A stretch of DNA of 50,311 bases from Nocardia pseudovaccinii NBRC 100343 (GTDB lineage: Bacteria; Actinomycetota; Actinomycetes; Mycobacteriales; Mycobacteriaceae): contig NZ_BDBY01000338.1 of assembly GCF_001613225.1 (NCBI RefSeq), positions 1-50,311 on the forward strand, written 5' to 3'. Shown in pieces: positions 1 through 6,863 of the stretch. A program made the position numbers and the translations under genes. The notes under the pieces are model-generated. The model made no database searches, had not been told where the DNA came from, and saw nothing but the letters and a program-made list of their open reading frames with translations. Numbering within the stretch: position 1 is the first letter of the stretch; the number at the start of each line of letters is the position of its first letter.

Positions 1-129
1 GGCCGCCGCTCGGCTAGCACCACCGCCACCCCCACGCAGGAGGCAAAGCCCGAGCCTGCCCGCGCGGCCGTGTGCGACCAGTGCTTCATCCAGCTGCCTG
101 CCAGCGGGACCTGCCAGTATTGCGTATAG
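1..129 (+). CDS. C-terminal fragment of an unknown protein with a zinc-ribbon-like tail
   Basis: Only the last 42 codons are in the window; reading frame 1 is open from base 1 to the TAG at 127-129. The segment starts with a low-complexity stretch rich in Ala, Thr, Pro and Glu, which looks like a linker. It ends with two CxxC knuckles (CDQC, then CQYC 13 residues later) directly at the C-terminus. Paired CxxC motifs like these usually bind one zinc ion and serve in protein or nucleic-acid contact. The rest of the protein lies outside the window, so no function is assigned. The gene converges on the cupredoxin gene, with 3 bp between the two stop codons. Confidence 0.6.
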   Translation, partial: GRRSASTTATPTQEAKPEPARAAVCDQCFIQLPASGTCQYCV

Positions 130-132
130 GCG

Positions 133-525
133 TCATGGCGAAACGGCCTTCCGGACGCTCAGTGCGCCATCCATATTCGCGTGATATCGGCAGTAGAAGG
201 GGTGCGAGCCGATTTCGTCGGGTGCGGTGAAGGTGATGGTCTGGCCCGGGCCGATCTCGTGATCGAAGAGGCCGGGGCGTTTGCTGGTGATGCTGTGCTT
301 CACCGAATCGAGGTTGACCACCGTGAGCGCCGCGCCGGGCGTGATCGGGGGCGTCCCGGTGTAGTTCTGATGGTCGATGGTGATGGTGACGGCGGGTATC
401 GGGGCCGGGCCCGATGACGTGGGCGGGGCGATTTTCTCCGACGTGCCGCACCCTCCCGCCCACGCGACGGTGAGCAAACCGATCGCGATCCGATGGCGCC
501 ATGGGGCGGTTCGAGAGCTGTTCAC
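133..525 (-). CDS. Cupredoxin-domain lipoprotein (type 1 copper)
   Basis: A 130-residue exported protein. Residues 12-25 form a hydrophobic signal segment ending in a lipobox (AGGC), so Cys26 would be lipidated and the protein anchored outside the membrane. The remainder is a small beta-sandwich domain with a complete type 1 copper site: His77 (in VKHSIT) and, near the end, Cys112, His115 and Met118 in the pattern CxxHxxM. Such plastocyanin/amicyanin-like proteins shuttle single electrons or hold copper outside the cell. No redox partner gene is adjacent, so the partner is unknown. The start is the ATG opening the signal peptide; about 160 bp without a convincing gene lies upstream. Confidence 0.85.
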   Translation of the reverse strand: MNSSRTAPWRHRIAIGLLTVAWAGGCGTSEKIAPPTSSGPAPIPAVTITIDHQNYTGTPPITPGAALTVVNLDSVKHSITSKRPGLFDHEIGPGQTITFTAPDEIGSHPFYCRYHANMDGALSVRKAVSP

Positions 526-688
526 CTAGACCGGCTGCCCACAATTCGAGCGGTCATGCTCAAAAGCTATAACAAGTTGGTGAGTCGCTGAGGCATGCTC
601 GACGGTGTTCAGGCCACGGCCGAAACATGGTGGGGGTGCCGCACACTGGTTCGTAGGCTGCTGAACAGTGCGGATTCAGGAGTCGGCG

Positions 689-874
689 ATGATGGACGAA
701 GTGGTGGCGCGGCCCGTGTGGCCGGTGCTGGGACGGCTGAGCGTTGGCGCGGTGGTGGCCGGGCGGAAACGATGGTGGCCGAACGGGCTGCGCTGGACGG
801 CGACGTCGGCGGCCGCGGATCAGTTGCTGCGCGTGGATCCGGTCCTCGCGGTGATGGTGCGAGGTCCGCGGTGA
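689..874 (+). CDS. Possible small protein of 61 residues, unknown
   Basis: A short open frame with a good ribosome binding site (AGGAG at 678-682) 6 nt before ATG 689; a second ATG follows directly. The product is basic with several Trp and Arg residues and no recognisable domain or membrane segment. It lies 46 bp upstream of the winged-helix regulator on the same strand. The Shine-Dalgarno sequence is the main argument; composition alone does not separate it from chance in GC-rich DNA. Confidence 0.3.
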   Translation: MMDEVVARPVWPVLGRLSVGAVVAGRKRWWPNGLRWTATSAAADQLLRVDPVLAVMVRGPR

Positions 875-920
875 TCGCGGGTAGCGTGAGGTGCCTGAGC
901 GCGACGATGCGGGGCAGCGT

Positions 921-1940
921 ATGAAGCGGATCTACTGCACATCAGACGATCTGACGCGGATCCGGATCGGGGCACCACTGGGCGCGATGGGCGAAACCGT
1001 GCTGGCCACCCGGGTGGTGCAGCGCACCGACGCGCCGTTGTACGACGGCTGGCGCGGGCAGGTGCGGCGCGCGATGCCGGACAACTTCGGCATGCTCGCG
1101 GATATCTTCCCCGGCGTGCACCACTTCGTCGACCTGATCACACCGACCCGTGGAGCGAGGTCGATGTCGGCTGGAATCGAGGCATTGCATCTGGCCTCCC
1201 GAGACGAACTCCGTCGCGAGGTGGAGCATGCCGATCGTCAGCGCGCGCTGACCGACCACCCGCTCCCCGCGTGGGCGCGGAATCTGTACGACCGCGACAA
1301 CGCTGCTCGCCGCGATGTCGGGCTCGCCGTCGAGGCATTCCATGCGGTGGCATTCGCCGGTCGGTGGGCGCACATGCAGTCGTATCTCGAGGTGGCGGCC
1401 GAGCGGATGGCTCGCACCATTGCCACCGAGGGCGTCGAACGGCTCTTCGCCGGGCTGGCGCCCTTCGCGCGGTGGCGGGCGCCCGCGCTGGAGGTGCTCA
1501 CCCCGATCGAATGCCATGACGAACATCTCGACGGACGCGGCCTCATTATCATTCCCTCGCTGTTCGTCTGGCCCGGACCGAAGTTGCTGAAATCAACTAT
1601 CGACAAGGACGCGCCGATGACGCTGGTGGTCCCGGTGCTGCGCGATTTCGCCGATTTCGCCACGGCATGGGGTCCGCGTGCGACCAACGAAGCGTTGACC
1701 GCACTGCTCGGCCGGACGCGCGCGGCCGCACTGCAGGAGATCGCCGAAGGCTGCACGACGACCGAACTCGCACGCCGACTGGGTGTTTCACTCGCGACGG
1801 CCAGTGAACACGCGTCGATACTGCGTGCGGCCGGGCTCATCGAAAGCTGGCGGCATCGCAATTCGATGCGGCATCAGGCGACGACATTGGGTATCGCATT
1901 GCTCGACGGTGATCTCGACGGTGGTGTGCGCATCGCTTAG
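921..1940 (+). CDS. Winged-helix (ArsR-like) transcriptional regulator
   Basis: A 339-residue protein with its DNA-binding domain at the C-terminus, an arrangement common in actinomycete ArsR-like regulators. Roughly residues 265-330 carry the winged helix: a helix beginning EIAEGCTTTELARRLGVS, then a recognition helix with ATASEHASILRAAGLI, then a wing with Arg and His residues. The first 250 residues are a mixed alpha/beta region of the type found N-terminal to such domains and probably sense a ligand or partner. I chose ATG 921 because the protein-like sequence starts there; an in-frame upstream start at 891 would add ten unconvincing residues. The target is unknown; the SanA-like gene 24 bp downstream is the nearest candidate. 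Confidence 0.75.
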   Translation: MKRIYCTSDDLTRIRIGAPLGAMGETVLATRVVQRTDAPLYDGWRGQVRRAMPDNFGMLADIFPGVHHFVDLITPTRGARSMSAGIEALHLASRDELRREVEHADRQRALTDHPLPAWARNLYDRDNAARRDVGLAVEAFHAVAFAGRWAHMQSYLEVAAERMARTIATEGVERLFAGLAPFARWRAPALEVLTPIECHDEHLDGRGLIIIPSLFVWPGPKLLKSTIDKDAPMTLVVPVLRDFADFATAWGPRATNEALTALLGRTRAAALQEIAEGCTTTELARRLGVSLATASEHASILRAAGLIESWRHRNSMRHQATTLGIALLDGDLDGGVRIA

Positions 1941-1964
1941 TCCCGCGCCAGTATCGTCAGGCGG

Positions 1965-2567
1965 ATGCAGCTCATAACCGACCGCAAGACCGTGCGCCGG
2001 GTGGGTGCCGGTCTGGTCGCCGGATCGGCGCTGGTCGTCGCGGGTGCCAATATCCGATTGTGGCTGGTATCGGCCGGATATCGGTCCGGACCCGCGGCCG
2101 CGCCGACGGTTCCGGTGGTGATCGTGCCGGGCGCGAAGGTCGGGCCCGATGGTGCGCCGATGGCCTATATGCGCGGACGGCTCGATGTCGCGATCGAACT
2201 GCTGCGGGCCGGAAAGGTACGTGAGATTCTCGTATCCGGTGCTGCGGCTGGTAGTTCCGGCGACGAAATCGCTTCGATGACAAAGTATCTCGCGGACCAC
2301 GGCATCGATCCGGCGGTGGTGCGCTGCGATGGCGAAGGCCTGTCGACCCGGGCGACGTGCGAACGAGCCAAGGATTTGTTCGGCATCGACCGCGCCATCA
2401 TCGTCACGCAATACCAGCATCTGCCGCGGGCGGTCGCATTGTGCCGCGGCGCGGGCATCGATGGCTACGGTGTTGTCGCATACTGTGAGTGCAGGCGAAA
2501 AACCCTTGTGCGCAACACTATTCGTGAGTGGTTGGCCGCGCCCAAGGCGGTCGCCGCACTGATCTGA
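1965..2567 (+). CDS. SanA/YdcF-like DUF218 membrane-anchored protein
   Basis: A 200-residue protein. Residues 12-38 form one N-terminal membrane anchor, and the rest is a DUF218 (SanA/YdcF) domain facing outward. Recognisable pieces are VIVPGAKV near residue 52, then RGRLDVAIELLRAGKV and ILVSG, and a later SMTKYLADHGID segment matching the family's nucleotide-like Rossmann fold. E. coli SanA affects envelope barrier function at high temperature; the biochemical activity of the family is not settled. The gene follows the regulator by 24 bp on the same strand and converges with the proline-rich gene. Confidence 0.85.
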   Translation: MQLITDRKTVRRVGAGLVAGSALVVAGANIRLWLVSAGYRSGPAAAPTVPVVIVPGAKVGPDGAPMAYMRGRLDVAIELLRAGKVREILVSGAAAGSSGDEIASMTKYLADHGIDPAVVRCDGEGLSTRATCERAKDLFGIDRAIIVTQYQHLPRAVALCRGAGIDGYGVVAYCECRRKTLVRNTIREWLAAPKAVAALI

Positions 2568-2581
2568 CGCTGATCCGAGCC

Positions 2582-3067
2582 CTACCGGGGGTCTGGAAGC
2601 CCGGGATCCATCGGATCGACCGGACCGCCGGGATTCGGGATCGGTGGCGGTCGCATCGGATCCGGCTGTGGCCGAGGATCGGGGATCGGTGGCTCCGGTG
2701 TCGGACCGGGCTGCGGTGGTATCGGGTCCGGCGAGGGCCCGGGTACCGGCTCGGGACCGGGCTCCGGCGGTCTCGGATCCGGCGAAGGCCCAGGAACCGG
2801 CTCGGGACCGGGCACCGGCGGTCTCGGATCCGGCGAGGGGCCAGGCACCGGCTCAGGGCCGGGCACCGGCTCGGGACCGGGCCTCGGCGGAATCGGCTGC
2901 GGCGCCGGGCCAGGGACCGGCTCCGGTTCCGGATATGGTTCGGGCCCCGGCACCGGTTCGGGCATGGGTTTCGGCGGCACCGGATCCGGGATCGGTGTCG
3001 GTGGTACCGGGTCCGGAATCGGCGTCGGCGGGATCGGGCTCGGATTCGGTGGCACGGGACGAGTCAT
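2582..3067 (-). CDS. Proline-rich repeat protein, likely disordered
   Basis: A 161-residue protein in which almost every second residue is proline (patterns PEPVPGPSPDP, PPTPIPDPVPP). There is no signal peptide, membrane segment or globular domain. It should form extended polyproline II helix. Translation on this strand is supported by a near-perfect ribosome binding site, GAGGAGG at 3081-3075, 7 nt before the ATG at 3067; a TTG two codons upstream is a weaker alternative. The other strand also has long open frames here, but they are by-products of the repeat and lack comparable start signals. The function is unknown. Confidence 0.55.
   Translation of the reverse strand: MTRPVPPNPSPIPPTPIPDPVPPTPIPDPVPPKPMPEPVPGPEPYPEPEPVPGPAPQPIPPRPGPEPVPGPEPVPGPSPDPRPPVPGPEPVPGPSPDPRPPEPGPEPVPGPSPDPIPPQPGPTPEPPIPDPRPQPDPMRPPPIPNPGGPVDPMDPGLPDPR
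2699..2851. repeat. Three tandem 51-bp repeats in the proline-rich gene
   Basis: Successive units begin near 2699, 2750 and 2801, and a partial unit follows at 2852. Each unit runs from a CTCGGGACCGG-like start through a GGATCCGGCGA core to a CCGG end. The unit is 51 bp (17 codons), so gain or loss keeps the reading frame. The units differ by a few substitutions, indicating expansion followed by drift. Confidence 0.8.
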
Positions 3068-3252
3068 GCGCAAACCTCCTCAGCACAGCGGTACCCATCC
3101 GATTGCGGGTGAATCAGCCCACGGATCCCAGGCGCGGTGCCAACCCGTGTACCGAAGTGTTCCGGCGGACGACTCCGCTCGTTCGGAAGATCGAAACCGC
3201 TTGATGGGCTGCGGGTTCGAGGCACCAGCCCAACGGGCTGGAGGGGTATCTC

Positions 3253-3812
3253 GTGCAGCGGGTTCGTCCGCGCAGCGCGCAGCCGATCGTTATCGACCCG
3301 ATGGTCGGTGATCGCGCGGGCGAGACCGGTCGGCGGCGCGCGGCCGGTCCGCTCGCGCGAATCGATCTACTGGGCGTGCCTGCCCGGACCGTCACCGAGT
3401 ACGCCACCGCCAGGCAGTTGCTCAACGACTCCCGGCTGGTCGAGGACATCAATTCGTGGGCGCTGTCGACCTCGGGGACGGTGACGCGGAAATGGCCGCT
3501 CATCGGCATGATCGATACCGGACGGTCAATGTTCACCGTGGACGGTGCCGAGCATCGGCGGCTGGGCAAGTAGACGGTCAAGCCGACCGACGACCTCACC
3601 ACCGCGCTTATCTTCGCCGCCGACGGCGGTGCGCCGCTGACCGAGAAGGAGATGGTCGGCAATCTTCTGCTCAACACCGTCCGCGCCCTGCCCGCGCTGT
3701 TCGAGCGTTTTCCCGAGCTGCGATTCGCGGTGCCGGTCGAGGAGATCCGCAATCTGCCGGTGCTCACCCAGAACGAGCTCGCCGTCTTCCCGGTGTACCT
3801 CGCCCGACGCGC
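3253..3812 (+). pseudogene. Collapsed cytochrome P450 (two internal deletions and an amber codon)
   Basis: The frame opens at GTG 3253 with a good ribosome binding site (GGAGGGG, 3240-3246). Residues 1-106 match the N-terminal part of bacterial P450s: PxV..DP..AGETGRRRAAGPLARIDL, the ARQLLNDSRLVEDINSW segment and TVDGAEHRRL. A TAG at 3571-3573 then interrupts the frame. In the same frame the sequence jumps to the region before the I helix (DDLTTALIFAADGGAPLTEKEMVGNLL) and then directly to the C-terminal strand region (LPALFERFPELRFAVP... LPVL, FPVYL). The I-helix threonine region, the ExxR motif and the heme-binding cysteine loop are all missing, so no functional P450 can be made. The normal stop is lost against the convergent padC end. 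Confidence 0.85.
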
Positions 3813-4343
3813 TCAGTTGGTTCGTGCGGCGTATCCGAGCGGCAGCTTGTGCGGCGGACAGTTGATCACCGTATCGTCGTCGAGATCCCGGGTTTCCAGG
3901 AAGGTGATGCGACCCGACGAGGCGACCAGGGTCAGCGGATAGGTCGGTCCCTTCTCACGGTCGGCGATGATCGCGTCGAGATTGTCCTCGCATCGGGTGA
4001 GGGTGCTTTCGGGATAGTCGAGCATCCATTGCGGGTAGGAGATCGTGGTGTGCACCCGACGATCACCGAGCCAGATGATGAGCACGGTGGTGGTTCCGGT
4101 CGGCTCCACCCAGGCGATCTTGTACAGATCGTCGTTGAGCTGGACCAGCTTCGCCGCCTGATTCTTGGACCAGCGCCCGAACATCGGTCCCATCAGACAT
4201 CGCGATTCGATCGTCTGCGGACCCCGCACGTACAACTCGAATTTCCAGCCGTTCTCATAGGCGTAGATGAGATGTTTGCCGACAATTCCGGAGAGATCGC
4301 CGGTTAGTGCCGAGACCGTGATCGCTGACTGCTGCGCGCTCAT
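3813..4343 (-). CDS. padC: Phenolic acid decarboxylase
   Basis: A 176-residue cytosolic enzyme of the calycin-fold phenolic acid decarboxylase family, which converts p-coumaric, ferulic and related hydroxycinnamic acids to vinylphenols without a cofactor. The family fingerprint is clear: HLIYAYENGWKF near the N-terminus, the GRW motif, AWVEPTGT, and ISYPQW. The four functional positions known in Bacillus enzymes appear present as Tyr27, Tyr29, Arg48 and Glu80. ATG 4343 has AGGAG (4354-4350) with 6-nt spacing. The gene follows a LysR regulator 103 bp upstream on the same strand, and an exporter is divergent beyond that. In other bacteria padC is induced by its substrates, so the LysR protein is a plausible controller. 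Confidence 0.9.
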   Translation of the reverse strand: MSAQQSAITVSALTGDLSGIVGKHLIYAYENGWKFELYVRGPQTIESRCLMGPMFGRWSKNQAAKLVQLNDDLYKIAWVEPTGTTTVLIIWLGDRRVHTTISYPQWMLDYPESTLTRCEDNLDAIIADREKGPTYPLTLVASSGRITFLETRDLDDDTVINCPPHKLPLGYAARTN

Positions 4344-4446
4344 CGGTTACTCCTCTCGGTCGACCAACGCGGTCGGGACCTGCGTCTATGTCGTCAGCCT
4401 AATCACCAGCGCGAGCATTGCGAACGGTTTGCCGGGAACGGCGCAG

Positions 4447-5328
4447 TCAGGTCCGCGCGGCCGCGTAGAGAATTTCGCGCATTCCGGGCAATGATTCTTG
4501 ATCCGCGCGCCACACCAACCGCAGACTCAGATCGGGCACCGGGAAGTCCAAGCGGACAAGTGTGCCGTGCGCGAGGCCGTCGGCGACCGCGAACTCCGGC
4601 AGCAGGGATATGCCGAGTCCGTGTTCGGCCCAGGCCCGCATGACCGGAACCGCACCGGCCTTCACTCGCCGCGGACCCGAGCCGAGCACCTTTTCACCCG
4701 CCATCCAGAACGAGCATTCGGGCACATTGACCAGCAGCCGTTCATCGATGAGGTCGGCGGGCGTCAAGCTGGACCGTGCCGTCAGCGGGTGCGTCGGCGC
4801 GGCGACCAGGGCAAGCGGCACCGGATCCAGGTCGAGGAAGGCCAGCGGTTCGGCGGGGGCCGGGAAACCCAGATCACCAACGGCGCCACCGGAATCCAGT
4901 AGCAGTGCCGCATCGAGATCGCCGCATGCCACATCGGCGAGCAGGCCGTCGCGGGCGCGATCCGAGCGCACCTCGACCTCGATATCGGGCCGTCGCTCGG
5001 CCAGTCGGGCCAGTACCTGCGGGACATACGCGCCCGCGAGGGTTTCCAGCGCCCCGAGTCGCAGGACCGGTCGTTCGTCCCGCACGTCGCGCACCGCCTG
5101 TTCGGCCTGTTCGAGCAGCCGCCGCGCCCAGCCGGTGAGCCGCTGACCGGCCGGTGTGAGCCGCATGCCCTTGGGGTCGCGCACGAAAAGTGCCACCCCG
5201 AGCGCGGTTTCGAGGGTGCGGATCTGCTGGGACACCGATGACGGCGCGAGCTCGAGCGCGATCGCGGCCTCGGTGACCGTGCGGTGGCGGACCACGGCCT
5301 CGAAGGTCCGCAGCTGACGTAACTCCAT
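4447..5328 (-). CDS. LysR-family transcriptional regulator
   Basis: A 293-residue standard-length LysR protein. Residues 1-60 form the N-terminal helix-turn-helix (MELRQLRTFEAVV, then TEAAIALELAPSSVSQQIRTLE, then LFVRDPKGMRLTPAG). The rest is the periplasmic-binding-like effector domain, starting near PVLRLGALETLAGAYVP. ATG 5328 begins exactly at the conserved LysR N-terminus; a much longer open frame upstream is only antisense to the exporter. The gene lies between padC (same strand, downstream) and a divergent exporter, with an inverted repeat in the shared promoter. It probably controls one or both neighbours; the effector is unknown, phenolic acids being a guess. Confidence 0.9.
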   Translation of the reverse strand: MELRQLRTFEAVVRHRTVTEAAIALELAPSSVSQQIRTLETALGVALFVRDPKGMRLTPAGQRLTGWARRLLEQAEQAVRDVRDERPVLRLGALETLAGAYVPQVLARLAERRPDIEVEVRSDRARDGLLADVACGDLDAALLLDSGGAVGDLGFPAPAEPLAFLDLDPVPLALVAAPTHPLTARSSLTPADLIDERLLVNVPECSFWMAGEKVLGSGPRRVKAGAVPVMRAWAEHGLGISLLPEFAVADGLAHGTLVRLDFPVPDLSLRLVWRADQESLPGMREILYAAART

Positions 5329-5350
5329 GGCCTGGCCAACAGCGACGCCA

Positions 5351-5369
5351 CATTCGGATATTCCGAATG
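5351..5369. promoter_or_regulatory. Inverted repeat in the LysR/exporter divergent promoter
   Basis: Perfect 8-bp arms CATTCGGA and TCCGAATG are separated by TAT. The site lies 23 bp upstream of the lysR ATG and 89 bp upstream of the exporter start. Its size, symmetry and position fit a LysR-type binding site controlling both genes. The binding protein is inferred from position only. Confidence 0.6.
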
Positions 5370-5457
5370 CGGGATGCGCCGCAGCCGGTGGAGCCGCCGT
5401 GCCCGTCCGGCGAGAGTCGATCGGGTCATCGAATGAGCCGAGGAGCTGTTGGATCGG

Positions 5458-6801
5458 ATGAGCATTCTGCAATCGCGGGCGAATAGGTCCGCCGCGTCGA
5501 CCAGGGCACTGCTGGGGATATCCCTCGGGTACTTCATGGTGCTGTTGGACATGACCGTGCTTTCGGTCGCCGAGCCGGATCTGGCGGCGTCCCTGCACAC
5601 CTCGGTCGCCGGACTGCAATGGGCGACCACCGGCTATACCGTCGCCTTCGCCGCGCTGCTGCTCTCGGCGGGCGCGGTCGCCGATCGCCATGGCGCGCAT
5701 CGGGTATTCCGTTTCGGCACAGCGGCTTTCGGCTCGGTCTCGCTGCTGAGCGCCTGCGCGCCGAACCTGTGGGCGCTGGTCGCGCTGCGGGTGCTGTTGG
5801 GTGTCGCGGCAGCGGCGTGTGTGCCCGCATCGATGGCGATGATCACCCAGCTCTATCCGGATCCGGGCCGCCGCGCCCGTGCGATTTCGACGTGGGCGGC
5901 GATCAGTGGCGCGGCGGTCGCGGCGGGGCCGATCGTGGGCGGCGCGCTGGTCGGGCTGGCCGGGTGGCGGTCGATATTCGTCGTCAATGTTCCCGTCGCG
6001 GTGGTCGTATTGGCGCTGAGCATGGGATCCGCGGTGACCTGCGCGCGCGGTGATCGCCGCATCGACTGGGCGGCGCAATCGACCGCGGCCGTCGCCCTGG
6101 CGCTGTGCACCGATGCGCTGATCGCGGCGGGTGCGCAGTCGTTCGGGCACGCGGCATGGTCGCTGGGCGGTGCGGTGCTGGCGGCGATCGTCTTCGTCTA
6201 TCTCGAACGACGCAGTGCCACACCGGTATTGAATCGGGAACTGTTGCGCGCGGGCCGAGTGCGGGCCGGGCTGCTGGTGGGTGCGGCGGTGAATTTCGCG
6301 CTCACCGGGGCACTGTTCGTCCTGCCGTTGCTGCTGCAGCGACACCTGAATCCGCTGCAGACCGGGCTCGCCTTCCTGCCGCTCACCGTGCCGTTCGCCG
6401 TCATCCCGCCGTTCGCGGGCAAACTCGTGGCCCGCGTCGGACCGCGGCGACCGATCCTGACCGGCCTCGCCCTGCTCGCGGCGGGCGGTGTGGTGCTGGC
6501 CGCGGCGGTGTTCGCGAACCTCGGTTATCCGGTGCTGGCGGTCGGGCTGCTGTTGTCGGGATTCGGCGTCGCCTTCGCCCTTCCTTCGCTCGTCGCCGCC
6601 ATTGTCAACGCGGCGCCCCCGGGAACCGCGGGCGCGGTGGGCGGTCTGCTCAACGCCGTCCGACAAGTCGGCGCGACCTTCGGTGTCGCGATCATGGGTG
6701 CGCTCGTCACCACTGGCATCGGCTGGTCCTTGTTGACCTCCGCAGCGGTCTGTGCACTCGCCTGCATCGTCTTCGGTTACCACCGCGCCGCCGAATCCTG
6801 A
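5458..6801 (+). CDS. MFS drug/metabolite exporter, DHA2 (EmrB/QacA) type
   Basis: A 447-residue integral membrane protein with about 14 predicted hydrophobic segments. The start LGYFMVLLDMTVLSVAEPDLAASL is the typical first helix and motif of DHA2 drug:proton antiporters. It is followed by the loop motif GAVADRHGAHRVF (motif A) and by GPIVGGALVGLAGWRSIFVVNVP (motif C, the antiporter signature). It is expected to pump small organic molecules out using the proton gradient. ATG 5458 was chosen; a TTG at 5449 lies closer (3 nt) to the AGGAG at 5441 and would add three residues. Being divergent from the LysR gene and near padC, it may remove phenolic acids or their products. Confidence 0.85.
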   Translation: MSILQSRANRSAASTRALLGISLGYFMVLLDMTVLSVAEPDLAASLHTSVAGLQWATTGYTVAFAALLLSAGAVADRHGAHRVFRFGTAAFGSVSLLSACAPNLWALVALRVLLGVAAAACVPASMAMITQLYPDPGRRARAISTWAAISGAAVAAGPIVGGALVGLAGWRSIFVVNVPVAVVVLALSMGSAVTCARGDRRIDWAAQSTAAVALALCTDALIAAGAQSFGHAAWSLGGAVLAAIVFVYLERRSATPVLNRELLRAGRVRAGLLVGAAVNFALTGALFVLPLLLQRHLNPLQTGLAFLPLTVPFAVIPPFAGKLVARVGPRRPILTGLALLAAGGVVLAAAVFANLGYPVLAVGLLLSGFGVAFALPSLVAAIVNAAPPGTAGAVGGLLNAVRQVGATFGVAIMGALVTTGIGWSLLTSAAVCALACIVFGYHRAAES

Positions 6802-6863
6802 CGTCGGCGAACCGGTAACGTGTCGAATGGACGCTGAGGTCCGAACGTGTTCAAGGGGGGTGC

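Noticed and set aside
2528..3112. Plus-strand Arg- or Gly-rich proteins across the proline-rich repeat
   Set aside because: They arise from the same repeat in other frames and lack a good start; the minus-strand frame has GAGGAGG with correct spacing.
4447..6783. A 778-codon minus-strand frame extending the LysR gene across the exporter
   Set aside because: The part beyond 5328 is antisense to a clear MFS gene, is Arg/Gln/His-rich nonsense, and LysR homology starts exactly at the ATG at 5328.
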